A stretch of DNA of 64,000 nt from Oceanimonas aquatica (GTDB lineage: Bacteria; Pseudomonadota; Gammaproteobacteria; Enterobacterales; Aeromonadaceae): NCBI RefSeq assembly GCF_030732065.1, contig NZ_JAVBHX010000010.1, positions 1 to 64,000 on the forward strand. Direction: 5' to 3'. Positions 33,527 through 42,125 of the stretch are shown one piece after another (position 1 is the stretch's first letter; each line of letters opens with the position of its first letter). The notes under the pieces are model-generated. The model was not told the origin of the DNA. It ran no database searches and was given only the letters and a program-made list of their open reading frames with translations. The position numbers were made by a program, and so were the translations under genes.

Positions 33527-34888
33527 ATGTCCAACGACACCATAGTCGCTCAGGCCACCGCCCCCGGACGCGGCGGCGTCGGCATTATTCGCGTCTCCGG
33601 CCCTCAGGCCGAAGCCGTGGCTCAGGCCGTGCTGGGCCGGGTACCCAAAGTGCGCTATGCCGACTATCTGCCGTTCAGGGACGAACAGGGCACCGTGCTG
33701 GATCAGGGCATTGCCCTGCTGTTCAAGGGCCCCAACAGCTTTACCGGCGAAGACGTACTCGAGCTGCAGGGCCACGGCGGCCCCGTGGTGCTGGACATGC
33801 TGGTGCGCCGCATTCTGGCCCTGCCCGGCCTGCGCCCCGCCCGGGCCGGTGAGTTCAGCGAGCGTGCCTTTCTCAACGACAAGCTGGACCTGGCCCAGGC
33901 CGAGGCCATTGCCGATCTGATTGAAGCCTCCAGCGAGCAGGCGGCCCGTTCGGCGCTGCAGTCGCTGCAGGGCGAGTTCTCCACCCGGGTACACGGCCTG
34001 GTGGAAGCACTCACTCACCTGCGCATCTATGTGGAAGCCGCCATCGACTTTCCCGACGAGGAGGTCGACTTTCTCTCAGACGGCAAGATTGCCGGCGAGC
34101 TCTACGGCATCATGGACCGGCTCACCGAGGTGCAGCGGGAAGCGCGCCAGGGCGCCATCATGCGCGAGGGCATGAAGGTGGTGATCGCCGGCCGCCCCAA
34201 CGCCGGCAAGTCCAGTCTGCTCAACGCCCTGGCCGGCAAGGAATCGGCCATTGTCACCGACATTGCCGGCACCACCCGGGACGTGCTGCGGGAATACATT
34301 CACCTCGACGGCATGCCCCTGCACATCATCGACACCGCCGGCCTGCGCGAGGCCAGCGATGCGGTGGAACGCATCGGTATCGAGCGGGCCTGGGCCGAGA
34401 TCGAACAGGCCGATCGCATTCTGTTTATGGTGGACGGCACCACCACCTCGGCGCTGCACCCGAAAGACATCTGGCCCGACTTTATCGACCGGCTGCCGGC
34501 CCATATCGGCCTCACCGTGGTGCGTAACAAGGCGGATCTCACCGGCGAGGCGCTGACCGTGGCCAGCGACGGCGAGCATCCTGTGTATCCCATCTCCGCC
34601 CGCACCGGCGAAGGGGTGGAAGCACTCAAGGAGCACCTGAAGGACTGCATGGGCTATCAGGGCGGCGGCGAAGGCGGCTTCAGCGCCCGCCAGCGCCACC
34701 TGGACGCCCTGCACCACGCCGACCAGCACCTGATCATGGCCAGGGAGCAGCTGGAGGTGTACATGGCCGGCGAGCTGGTGGCGGAAGAGCTGCGCCTGGC
34801 CCAGGAGCAGCTCAGCCAGATCACTGGTGAATTCACCTCCGATGACCTGCTGGGAAGGATTTTCTCGTCGTTCTGTATCGGGAAGTAA
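33527..34888 (+). CDS. mnmE: tRNA modification GTPase MnmE
   Basis: A 453-residue protein: an N-terminal folate-binding domain ([21 protein letters not shown]), a helical domain, an inserted G domain ([34 protein letters not shown]), and the C-terminal CIGK whose Cys is conserved. With MnmG it makes the cmnm5 modification of wobble uridine. The start at 33527 (CCGGAGTAA upstream) matches the family; an upstream frame to 33470 lies in the terminator. mnmG, rsmG and parAB do not follow, unlike in many gammaproteobacteria. Confidence 0.98.
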   Translation: MSNDTIVAQATAPGRGGVGIIRVSGPQAEAVAQAVLGRVPKVRYADYLPFRDEQGTVLDQGIALLFKGPNSFTGEDVLELQGHGGPVVLDMLVRRILALPGLRPARAGEFSERAFLNDKLDLAQAEAIADLIEASSEQAARSALQSLQGEFSTRVHGLVEALTHLRIYVEAAIDFPDEEVDFLSDGKIAGELYGIMDRLTEVQREARQGAIMREGMKVVIAGRPNAGKSSLLNALAGKESAIVTDIAGTTRDVLREYIHLDGMPLHIIDTAGLREASDAVERIGIERAWAEIEQADRILFMVDGTTTSALHPKDIWPDFIDRLPAHIGLTVVRNKADLTGEALTVASDGEHPVYPISARTGEGVEALKEHLKDCMGYQGGGEGGFSARQRHLDALHHADQHLIMAREQLEVYMAGELVAEELRLAQEQLSQITGEFTSDDLLGRIFSSFCIGK

Positions 34889-34889
34889 A

Positions 34890-34970
34890 CTTGCCGGGAG
34901 GCGTCCATATGGCTTATCGATCAGCTGGCCGAACATTTTCGACAATTGTCACCAGTCTGCGCCACACGGG
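34890..34970 (+). pseudogene. Remnant of the N-terminus of a DUF1992 (YhdN-like) gene
   Basis: Behind mnmE, GGGAGG is followed at 34907 by codons reading I-W-L-I-D-Q-L-A-E. This matches the start (MWLIDQLAE) of the DUF1992 family with ATA in place of ATG. The first 29 bp agree at 23 positions with the disrupted DUF1992 gene at 40979, which has a similar GGAGG leader. After the GAA codon the similarity ends (HFRQLSPV onward), so only a truncated stub remains. Small, but the double match to leader and coding start makes chance less likely. Confidence 0.5.
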
Positions 34971-35015
34971 CTGATCGGCCTCCCAACACATTGATTCCCA
35001 AAACCTATCAATTAA

Positions 35016-35050
35016 AAAGGTTATATAGAATATAACTCTAAATAACCTTT
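35016..35050. promoter_or_regulatory. Inverted repeat upstream of the chemoreceptor gene
   Basis: AAAGGTTAT (35016-35024) and ATAACCTTT (35042-35050) are perfect 9-bp arms around a 17-nt A/T-rich spacer that contains TATAGAAT-like -10 sequence. It ends 39 bp before the MCP start. It could be a dimeric repressor operator or an mRNA hairpin. No sigma-28 flagellar promoter was found here. Confidence 0.4.
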
Positions 35051-35089
35051 ACTTATACTTCCCGAACCACCATTTCGAGAGTCAAGAAC

Positions 35090-36727
35090 ATGTTCACTCG
35101 TTTATCCATCAAGACACTGCTGACCGCTTCCTTCGGCGCCATGCTGCTGGCGGTCCTGGCCTTCAGCCTGTATATCTACCTGTCGATGCAGGGCATACAA
35201 CGGCAGATGGACGGCATAGTAGAACGCAATATCAGCCTGCTGCAGACCATCTCCAACCTGCGCTACAGCACCGTCACCTACCGTCGCTTTGCCCTCGACT
35301 ACGGTCTGACCACAGACCGGCGCGAACATGTAGAGATCCTCGCCAAAATCAATCACAACGATCAGCAGGTGGAACGCTACCTCTCGGCCATGCAGCAGCA
35401 GGCCAGCAGCGCCGAGGTGCACGCCTTTATCGACGACTTTCGCCGCCGTATCAGCGACTATCAGGACATGCAGAATGACTATCTGCGGCTGATCGACGCC
35501 GGCAACATAGCGGCGGCCCGGGTCAAGATGCTGACCAACATGCTGGCCCCCTTCGATGCCATCGTTGCCCTGCTTGGCGAGACTCAGCAGCAGATAGCTG
35601 CCGAGGCAAAAGCCATCAAGGATCGGGAGTCGGCGGTGATCGACAACATTAGCACGCTGGTAATCGTTCTGTGCCTGCTGCTGGCCGGCTTTATGCTGAC
35701 CATGGGCATCATCATCAACCGACGCATTCGTCTGCCCCTGGCCCGGCTCAACGCTCAGATGGACAGAGTCAGGAACGGCCTGCTCGGTGAAGATCTCGAT
35801 CGCCGTCATTTCTCCCAGGATGAGCTGGGCAAGGCCGCCGATGACTTTATCGCCATGCAGGCCGGCATACGCAATCTGGTGCAGGAGATCTCCGCAAGCC
35901 TCGACGGCCTGGGCGGGGCCACCGTGCAGCTGCGGCAAATGTCGTCACAGTCATCCACGGCGCTGGACGACCAGCAGCAGGAAATTGCCCGCATTGCCAG
36001 CGCCATGCACCAGCTGGAAGCTACCTTCCGCGATGTGGCCGGCAACACCCAGAATGCCGCCGGTGCCGCCCGCGAAGCAGCAGAGCAGACCGAACAGAGC
36101 AACCGGGTGGTGCTGAACTCCAGCCGTCAGGTGGAAATGGCGGCCAGAGAAATCGGTCAGGCCGGCGCGCTGGCCCTGGCCCTGAAGGAAGACAGCGCCC
36201 GCATCGGTGTGGTGTCTCGGGTAATCAGCGACATTGCCGAGCAGACCAACCTGCTGGCACTCAACGCCGCCATTGAAGCGGCCCGGGCCGGAGAATCGGG
36301 ACGGGGCTTTGCGGTGGTGGCCGAGGAAGTACGCAACCTGGCACAACGGACCCAGCAGTCTATTGAGGAAATCAACCAGACCATTGGCAGCCTGCAACAA
36401 CAGGCGGAAGCGGTGACCCAGGCCATGGACAACAGCCAGCAGATCATCGAGGGGGGTGCCAAAGAAGCCCGCCACGCGGCCGACTCCCTGCAGCACATCA
36501 GCGAGGCGGTGGCCCGCATGACGGAAATGAACCTGCAGATCGCCACTGCCACCGAGCAGCAGAGTGCAGTTGCGGCGGAGCTGAACGGCAGCCTCGCAGG
36601 CATTGACCGCATGTCGGATGAAGTGGCCGGCAGTGCCCGCCATACGTCATCCGCCTCACAAGAGCTGGAGTCCCTGGCCGACGGCCTGCACCGGCTGGTG
36701 CAGAAGTTCAGCCTGAGCAGGGCATAG
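35090..36727 (+). CDS. Methyl-accepting chemotaxis protein
   Basis: The 545-residue receptor has an N-terminal membrane segment (about 8-30), a four-helix-bundle periplasmic sensor (about 31-187), a second membrane segment ([26 protein letters not shown]), a HAMP domain, and a signalling domain. The hairpin tip reads [41 protein letters not shown]. It binds CheA and CheW at the inner membrane; the ligand is unknown. No C-terminal pentapeptide for CheR docking is evident. It stands alone. Confidence 0.93.
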   Translation: MFTRLSIKTLLTASFGAMLLAVLAFSLYIYLSMQGIQRQMDGIVERNISLLQTISNLRYSTVTYRRFALDYGLTTDRREHVEILAKINHNDQQVERYLSAMQQQASSAEVHAFIDDFRRRISDYQDMQNDYLRLIDAGNIAAARVKMLTNMLAPFDAIVALLGETQQQIAAEAKAIKDRESAVIDNISTLVIVLCLLLAGFMLTMGIIINRRIRLPLARLNAQMDRVRNGLLGEDLDRRHFSQDELGKAADDFIAMQAGIRNLVQEISASLDGLGGATVQLRQMSSQSSTALDDQQQEIARIASAMHQLEATFRDVAGNTQNAAGAAREAAEQTEQSNRVVLNSSRQVEMAAREIGQAGALALALKEDSARIGVVSRVISDIAEQTNLLALNAAIEAARAGESGRGFAVVAEEVRNLAQRTQQSIEEINQTIGSLQQQAEAVTQAMDNSQQIIEGGAKEARHAADSLQHISEAVARMTEMNLQIATATEQQSAVAAELNGSLAGIDRMSDEVAGSARHTSSASQELESLADGLHRLVQKFSLSRA

Positions 36728-36761
36728 CACTGACCGGGTAAAGGCAAAAAAAGCCCCCAAA

Positions 36762-36790
36762 CCATGACTAGACGATCGGTCTAGTCATGG
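36762..36790. promoter_or_regulatory. NemR-type operator 1 (nemR promoter)
   Basis: CCATGACTAGAC (36762-36773) and GTCTAGTCATGG (36779-36790) are perfect 12-bp arms around GATCG. The core TAGAC-GATCG-GTCTA closely resembles the NemR box known from E. coli (TAGACC-NNNN-GGTCTA). The site ends 16 bp before the regulator gene, fitting autorepression. Confidence 0.82.
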
Positions 36791-36805
36791 GGTAGCATGT
36801 TGCCC

Positions 36806-37396
36806 ATGAATACCAAACATCAAGACACTCGCCAGCATCTGCTTGATACCGGTCGCGAGATCCTCGCCGCCCGGGGCTTCAGCTCGGTGGGGCTCAGTGC
36901 CCTGCTGCAGCAGGCAGGTGTGCCCAAGGGCTCCTTCTACCACTATTTCAAATCGAAGGAGCAGTTTGGCCAGGCCTTGCTGGAGGACTATTTCAGCCAG
37001 TATCTTCTCGAGCTGGATGAGTTGTTCGGCCGGACCGGGCTGAACGGCCGCGAGCGGCTGATGGGCTACTGGGAAGAATGGCAGCGTCGCTATTGCAGCC
37101 CGCAGGGCCGCAGCGACTGTCTGGTGGTCAAGCTCAGCGCCGAGGTTGCAGACTTGTCTGAAGCCATGCGTCTGACACTGAAAGCCGGCACCGACAAGGT
37201 CATTGGCCGTATTCAGGGCTGCATTGCCGCCGGTGTTGCCGATGGCTCGCTGCCGGCAGCAACAAAGCCGGCCCTGCTGGCCACCACCCTTTATCAGCTG
37301 TGGCTGGGTGCCAGCCTGCTGACCAAGCTGCACCGGGATGATGCACACATGAATCAGGCCATGTTCCTGACCCGGCAGCTGCTGATGCCTCACTGA
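36806..37396 (+). CDS. nemR: TetR-family electrophile/hypochlorite-sensing repressor, NemR-like
   Basis: A 196-residue TetR regulator whose DNA-binding domain (DTRQHLLDTGREIL, GLSALLQQAGVPKGSFYHYFKSKE) and effector region (SDCLVVKLSAEVADLSEAM) closely follow E. coli NemR. Cys105 corresponds to the redox-sensing Cys106 of NemR. It should repress itself and yqhD until oxidised by electrophiles, quinones or HOCl. The start at 36806 matches the E. coli N-terminus; 36797 is an alternative. Matching palindromes precede it and yqhD. Confidence 0.85.
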   Translation: MNTKHQDTRQHLLDTGREILAARGFSSVGLSALLQQAGVPKGSFYHYFKSKEQFGQALLEDYFSQYLLELDELFGRTGLNGRERLMGYWEEWQRRYCSPQGRSDCLVVKLSAEVADLSEAMRLTLKAGTDKVIGRIQGCIAAGVADGSLPAATKPALLATTLYQLWLGASLLTKLHRDDAHMNQAMFLTRQLLMPH

Positions 37397-37409
37397 CGAT
37401 GAAATAATC

Positions 37410-37434
37410 CAGCCCGCCATGGCAGCGGGCTTTT
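37410..37434 (+). terminator. Terminator of nemR
   Basis: AGCCCGC-CATGGCA-GCGGGCT is followed by TTTTT, 13 bp after the nemR stop and just before operator 2, so yqhD has its own promoter. Confidence 0.85.
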
Positions 37435-37445
37435 TCAGACCAACC

Positions 37446-37470
37446 CACTAGACGACTGGTCTACTCATGC
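37446..37470. promoter_or_regulatory. NemR-type operator 2 (yqhD promoter)
   Basis: ACTAGAC-GACTG-GTCTACTCATG repeats the core of operator 1, sharing ACTAGACGA, GGTCTA and CTCATG with small changes. It lies about 30-50 bp before yqhD. Two copies of the same palindrome, one at the regulator and one at the next gene, define a local regulon. Confidence 0.8.
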
Positions 37471-37500
37471 ATTCACATTGCAATAAAACGAGGATAACTC

Positions 37501-38658
37501 ATGCAGGATTTCAGCTTTTACAATCCGACCCGTATCGAATTTGGTGCCGGCAAAATTGCCAGCCTGGATCAGCTGGTGCCGGCCGACGCCCGGGTGCTGG
37601 TGCTGTTTGGTGGCGAAAGTGCCCGCCGCACCGGCACCCTGGATGAAGTGACCGCCGCCCTGGGTGAACGTGAAGTACAGCTGTTCGGCGACATAGAGCC
37701 CAATCCCAGCTTTGAAACCCTGATGGAGGCGGTGGCGCTGGTGCGCCGCAACCAGATCGACTTTTTGCTGGCCGTTGGCGGCGGATCCGTGATCGATGGC
37801 ACCAAGTTCGTGGCCGCTGCTGCCCTGTTTGAAGGCGATCCCTGGGGAATCCTCACCAGCATGGGGAACAACATCAAACGGGCCCTGCCCTTTGGTACCG
37901 TACTGACCCTGCCGGCTACCGGATCCGAGATGAACCAGGGCTCGGTGATCACCCGCAAGTCGCTGCAGGCCAAACTGCCCTTCAAAAGCGAGCTGGTATA
38001 TCCGCGCTTTTCGGTGCTGGATCCGGTCAAGACCTACACCCTGCCTGCCCGTCAGGTGGCCAATGGCGTGGTCGATGCCTTTGTGCATGTGGTGGAGCAG
38101 TACCTGACTTACCCGGCCCAGGCCCCGGTGCAGGACCGCTTTGCCGAGGGCCTGCTGCAAACCCTGCTCGAGATCGGTCCGAGGGCGCTGAACGAGCCGC
38201 AAGACTACCCGACCCGCGCCAGCCTGATGTGGACCGCCACCCTGGCATTAAACGGCCTGATTGGTGCCGGCGTGCCTCAGGACTGGGCTTCCCATATGCT
38301 GGGTCATGAGCTGACCGCCCAGCACAACCTAGATCATGCCCAGACCCTGGCGGTGGTGCTGCCGGAGATGCTGCGTCAGCGCAAAGCAAGCAAACTCGGC
38401 AAGCTGGTGCAGTACGCGGAACGGATCTGGAATATTCATGAAGGCAGCGACAACGACAAGGCCGAGGCCGCCATTGAGCATACCCGCGACTTTTTTGAAG
38501 CAATGGGCGTCAGGACCCGCCTCGGTGACTACGGCCTGGGCGCTGAACACATCGACGACATTATCAACAGCCTGCAAGCCCACGGCATGGTGGCCCTGGG
38601 CGAACACGGCGATGTCACTCCCGCGCACTGCCGCCAGATACTGCTGGCCAGTCTGTAA
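37501..38658 (+). CDS. yqhD: NADPH-dependent aldehyde reductase, YqhD type
   Basis: A 385-residue iron-type alcohol dehydrogenase very similar to E. coli YqhD (387), with the nucleotide loop GGGSVIDGTKF and the metal site DAFVHVVEQY plus HMLGHELTAQHNLDHAQT. YqhD reduces short-chain and reactive aldehydes such as malondialdehyde, glyoxal and methylglyoxal using NADPH. AGGA lies before the start. A NemR-like operator lies just upstream and curA 29 bp downstream, forming an electrophile detoxification unit. Confidence 0.92.
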   Translation: MQDFSFYNPTRIEFGAGKIASLDQLVPADARVLVLFGGESARRTGTLDEVTAALGEREVQLFGDIEPNPSFETLMEAVALVRRNQIDFLLAVGGGSVIDGTKFVAAAALFEGDPWGILTSMGNNIKRALPFGTVLTLPATGSEMNQGSVITRKSLQAKLPFKSELVYPRFSVLDPVKTYTLPARQVANGVVDAFVHVVEQYLTYPAQAPVQDRFAEGLLQTLLEIGPRALNEPQDYPTRASLMWTATLALNGLIGAGVPQDWASHMLGHELTAQHNLDHAQTLAVVLPEMLRQRKASKLGKLVQYAERIWNIHEGSDNDKAEAAIEHTRDFFEAMGVRTRLGDYGLGAEHIDDIINSLQAHGMVALGEHGDVTPAHCRQILLASL

Positions 38659-38687
38659 GCGTTAACTCACAGTTTAAGGAGCACACC

Positions 38688-39731
38688 ATGAAGCAAACAG
38701 CCAACCGCAACCGCCAGATCACCCTGGCTTCACGCCCGGTGGGCCTGCCCACCGCCGGCAACTTCGCCCTGAAAGAAACCGCCATTCCCGAGCCCGCCGA
38801 AGGCCAGCTGCTGCTGCGCACCGTTTACCTGAGCCTGGACCCTTATATGCGGGGCTGCATGAGCGATGCCAAATCCTACGCCGAGCCGGTGGCGGTAGGG
38901 GATCCCATGGTCGGCGGCACCGTCTGCCGGGTGCATGCCAGCCGGCACCCCAATTATCAACCGGGTGACTGGGTGCTGAGCTACAACGGCTGGCAGGACT
39001 ATGCGCTGTCCGACGGTGAAGGCCTGATCAAGCTGGATCCCGCACAAATGTCACCTTCCTGGGCGCTGGGTGTGCTCGGCATGCCCGGCTTCACCGCCTA
39101 TATGGGCCTGCTGGATATCGGCAGGCCGCAAGCCGGAGAAACCCTAGTCGTAGCCGCCGCCACCGGTGCCGTGGGCTCCATGGTGGCGCAAATCGGCAAG
39201 CTCAAGGGCTGCCGGGTGGTGGCCGTGGCCGGTGGTGAAGAGAAGTGTCGCTATGCGCTGGAAACCCTGGGCGTGGACGCCTGCCTTGATCACAAGGCCG
39301 GTGACTTTGCCGACCAACTGGCCAGCGCCTGCCCCGATGGCATCGATATCTACTACGAGAATGTGGGCGGCAAGGTACTGGACGCGGTGCTGCCGCTGCT
39401 CAATACCGGCGCCCGCATTCCGGTGTGTGGCCTAATCTCGCAATACAACGCCACCAGCCTGCCTGACGGTCCGGATCGTCTGGGTCAGTTGATGGGCACC
39501 ATTCTGGTCAAGCGGCTGACGGTAAAGGGCTTTATCATCTTTGACGATTACGCCCATCGTTATGATGAGTTCGTGACAGATATGAGCCAGTGGTTGCATG
39601 ACGGCAAAATTCACTACCGCGAGCAGATAGTGGAAGAGCTTGAAAACGCGCCTCGGGCCTTTATCGACCTGCTTCAGGGCCAGAACTTCGGCAAACTGGT
39701 GGTGCGCACCGGCGACGACGAGCTGACCTGA
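38688..39731 (+). CDS. curA: NADPH-dependent double-bond reductase, CurA type
   Basis: The 347-residue protein belongs to the zinc-free medium-chain reductase family, with a GroES-like N-terminal domain (LYLSLDPYMRGCM pattern) and a Rossmann motif AAATGAVGSMVAQIGKLKGC. Homologues (E. coli CurA/YncB, leukotriene B4 dehydrogenase) reduce alpha,beta-unsaturated carbonyls and curcumin. AAGGAG precedes the start. Co-directional with yqhD, so it adds unsaturated aldehydes and ketones to the range of the unit. Confidence 0.9.
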   Translation: MKQTANRNRQITLASRPVGLPTAGNFALKETAIPEPAEGQLLLRTVYLSLDPYMRGCMSDAKSYAEPVAVGDPMVGGTVCRVHASRHPNYQPGDWVLSYNGWQDYALSDGEGLIKLDPAQMSPSWALGVLGMPGFTAYMGLLDIGRPQAGETLVVAAATGAVGSMVAQIGKLKGCRVVAVAGGEEKCRYALETLGVDACLDHKAGDFADQLASACPDGIDIYYENVGGKVLDAVLPLLNTGARIPVCGLISQYNATSLPDGPDRLGQLMGTILVKRLTVKGFIIFDDYAHRYDEFVTDMSQWLHDGKIHYREQIVEELENAPRAFIDLLQGQNFGKLVVRTGDDELT

Positions 39732-39845
39732 GCCCTTCACCGTCGTCGCCATTACACCTGCTGGTGGAATAGCTGAAGCAGGGCATGCTGCTAAAATAAA
39801 AAGTGAGCGCACACTTGGGAACAACAGGTTTCCCCGGAGGCACTG

Positions 39846-40280
39846 ATGAACACCTCACTGCGGTATGGCCTGCTGATGGCCTTGCTGGCGCTGCTGCCAG
39901 CAGGCGTGCAGGCCGCTCAGGGCCTGCTGGACGGCATGACTTTTGTCGGCATTAACGGCGAAGCCGGCAAGCCACTGGATCCCGATGAGCATGAAGAGCT
40001 CACCTTTCATGACGGCCTGTTCACCTCCATCTCCTGTGCTCCCTACAACTTCGGCAGCAGCCCCTATACCACCCAGGTGAAAGACAACGCCATTCACTTC
40101 CATGCCGTCACCGAAAGCCCGACCCACGGCACCATCAGCTGGCAGGGAGTGATAACGGGCGATAACGCCGAGGTGACCTTCGTCTGGACCAAGGAACGCT
40201 GGTACTGGAATACTCGCCGGGAATACTGGTTTAGAGGCACCCTGAAGGATCAGGCCACTGCCGGCCCGCCATCGCCATGA
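39846..40280 (+). CDS. Secreted protein of unknown function
   Basis: A 144-residue precursor with a clear signal peptide (MNTSLRYGLLMALLALLPAGVQA, cut after AQA or AAQ). The mature part looks beta-rich with many aromatic residues (FVWTKERWYWNTRREYWFRGTL near the end) and one Cys (SISCAPYN). I do not recognise the family; the extracytoplasmic beta pattern may be lipocalin-like. CCCCGGAGG lies before the start. Its stop overlaps the start of the next membrane protein by 4 bp (ATGA), so the two are probably co-translated. Confidence 0.75.
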   Translation: MNTSLRYGLLMALLALLPAGVQAAQGLLDGMTFVGINGEAGKPLDPDEHEELTFHDGLFTSISCAPYNFGSSPYTTQVKDNAIHFHAVTESPTHGTISWQGVITGDNAEVTFVWTKERWYWNTRREYWFRGTLKDQATAGPPSP

Positions 40281-40942
40281 TCCCTTCGCCCAAGAAGCCG
40301 GCAGGGAGCCCGCGCCTGATCCGCCTGCTCAGGCTCGCCCTGCTAATCAGCCTGGTTATTGCGCTGAACCTGGGAGGAAACTGGCTGGCCGGACAACTCA
40401 ATCTGCAGCTGTTTCCCCGTCACGATGCCATGCTCAGCGTCATGGTACTGACGGCGGCCTGCCTGTATATCGCCCTGATGACGATTCCCTTCATGCCCGG
40501 CATCGAGATCGGTCTGGCGCTGATGCTGTTGCTGGGCAGCAAGGGGGCGGTACTGGTTTATCTCTGTACCCTGGCGGCGCTGTCGCTCAGCTTTCTGCTC
40601 GGCCGGCTGATCCCCCCGTCTTCCATTCATCGGCTGCTGCACTGGCTGCACCTGTACCGGGCCGCCGCCCTGATCAAGCGCCTGGCGCCGCTGGACCGGT
40701 CACAACGGCTGGCACTGCTCGGTGAGCAGTTGCCTTCGCGGCTCGCGCCGATATTGCTGACCTATCGCTACCTGACCATCGCCGTGGCCCTCAACCTGCC
40801 GGGCAATACCCTGATTGGCGGCGGCGGCGGCATCGGCATGGTGGTGGGCATGAGCAGGCTCATTCCCTATCATGGTTTTATCGTCCTCACAGCCCTGGCG
40901 GTGGCGCCGGTACCGCTCTGGTTTTTTCTGTTCGGCGGTTAG
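40277..40942 (+). CDS. VTT/DedA-like inner-membrane protein
   Basis: A 221-residue protein with about six hydrophobic segments. The middle part (PFMPGIEIGLALMLLLGSKGAVLVYLCTLAALSLSFLLGRLIP) and later PGNTLIGGGGGIGM resemble the re-entrant motifs of the VTT (SNARE-associated/TVP38) family. Those proteins are linked to lipid flipping or membrane energetics. The first 15 residues are basic and cytosolic. Overlaps the secreted-protein gene by 4 bp. The function is not predictable beyond membrane transport or lipid handling. Confidence 0.65.
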   Translation: MIPSPKKPAGSPRLIRLLRLALLISLVIALNLGGNWLAGQLNLQLFPRHDAMLSVMVLTAACLYIALMTIPFMPGIEIGLALMLLLGSKGAVLVYLCTLAALSLSFLLGRLIPPSSIHRLLHWLHLYRAAALIKRLAPLDRSQRLALLGEQLPSRLAPILLTYRYLTIAVALNLPGNTLIGGGGGIGMVVGMSRLIPYHGFIVLTALAVAPVPLWFFLFGG

Positions 40943-40978
40943 GTACCGCCACCAGGTCATCAGCAACACGGAGGTCCC

Positions 40979-41344
40979 ATGTGGTTAATTGATCAGCTGG
41001 CCTAGCAGGCCATCAGCCAGGCTCGACGGGAAGGCCAGTTCGAGGATCTGGCCGGCGCCGGCCAGCCCCAGCAACTGGAGGACGACAGCCTGGTGCCCGA
41101 GCACCTGCGCGCCGGTTACCGGCTGCTGAAAAACGCCGGCTACCTGCCGCCGGAGCTGGAGGCCCGCAAGGAATACCTGCGACTGGCAGATCTTCTTATC
41201 GCCACCGAAAATAACGCCGAGCGGGAAAAGTTGGAGCGCGACCTACGCCGGCTGGAGCTGATACTGGGCCAACGTTTTAGCGAACTGCCGGTGGCGGTCA
41301 GGCAGCGGGTACTGCACGGCCGGCAAACATCAGGGCCAGCATAA
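40979..41344 (+). pseudogene. DUF1992 (YhdN/DnaJC28-domain) gene interrupted by an amber codon
   Basis: Reading from ATG at 40979 (GGAGG upstream) gives MWLIDQLA, then TAG at 41003, then QAISQARREGQFEDLAGAGQPQ and on to the end. The rest matches the DUF1992 family throughout, including DDSLVPEHLRAGYRLLKNAG. Family members have Glu at the stop position, so a single GAG-to-TAG change explains it. A shorter product could start at 41093 but would lack the conserved N-terminus. The 3' end overlaps convergent sitD by 47 bp. Recent loss, sequencing error or readthrough are all possible. Confidence 0.8.
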
Positions 41345-42125
41345 ACAGCGCCATCATCAGCAGCACTATGGTCGGCGCCGGGGCGCTGTCGATAAAGAAC
41401 GACAGATACACCCCGGCCAGCGCAGCACACACCGCCACCAGCACCGACCACAGCAGCATCAGCCCAAAGCGCCGAGTCAGCAGAAAGGCGGTGGCGCCGG
41501 GCGTGATCAGCATGGCGATGGCCAGCAGAATGCCCACCGACTTCAGCGCCGCCACTATGGTCAGGGTGAGCAGACACAAGAGGCCGTAATGCAGCCAGGT
41601 GACCCTGAGCCCCACCGCCCTGGCCTGCACCGGGTCAAAGGCGTGCAGCAGAAAGTCCTTCCATTTCATGCCCAGCACCAGCACCGTCAGCAGCGCCACG
41701 GCGCCGCTTTCCATGATGTCCTTGATGCCCACACCCAGCATGTCGCCAAACAGAATATGATCCAGATGCACCTCGGTACTGATGCTGACATACACCAGCA
41801 GGCCCAGCCCGAACATGCCGGAGAACACTATGCCCATCACGGTGTCCTGGCGAATGCGGCTGTTGGCGGCGAGAAAGCCGATGCTCAGAGCACAAATCAT
41901 GCCGGCGCCAAAGGCCCCCAGGGCCAGCGGGATGCCCGCCAGGTAGGCCAGCACCACGCCGGGAAACACCCCATGGCTCATGGCATCGCCCATCAGCGCC
42001 CAGCCTCTTAGCACCAGAAAGCACGACAACAGTGCCGCCGGCACCGCTATCAGGGCCGAAATGATCAGCGCCTGGTTCATAAAGGCAAACTGAAAGGGCA
42101 ACAGTAGCTGTTCTGCCATACTCAT
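41298..42125 (-). CDS. sitD: Mn/Fe ABC transporter permease, SitD/MntB type
   Basis: A 275-residue ABC-3 family permease with eight or so membrane segments and the family motif SCFLVLRGWALMGDAMSHGVFPGVVLAYLAG. It pairs with the paralogous SitC to form the channel. Its ATG overlaps the sitC stop (ATGA), so the start is well fixed. It ends over the tail of the broken DUF1992 gene on the other strand. Confidence 0.88.
   Translation of the reverse strand: MSMAEQLLLPFQFAFMNQALIISALIAVPAALLSCFLVLRGWALMGDAMSHGVFPGVVLAYLAGIPLALGAFGAGMICALSIGFLAANSRIRQDTVMGIVFSGMFGLGLLVYVSISTEVHLDHILFGDMLGVGIKDIMESGAVALLTVLVLGMKWKDFLLHAFDPVQARAVGLRVTWLHYGLLCLLTLTIVAALKSVGILLAIAMLITPGATAFLLTRRFGLMLLWSVLVAVCAALAGVYLSFFIDSAPAPTIVLLMMALFMLALMFAGRAVPAA

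Noticed and set aside
31669-33543. 624-codon open frame antisense to yidD-yidC
   Set aside because: Covered by yidC on the other strand and without any known motif.
34889-35089. Possible replication origin after mnmE
   Set aside because: Some relatives have the origin near mnmG/mnmE, but I found no DnaA-box matches and only ordinary GATC density in this stretch.
36721-36761. Terminator after the chemoreceptor gene
   Set aside because: The A-run GGCAAAAAAAGCC has complementary ends too short to form a stable stem, so no terminator is called.
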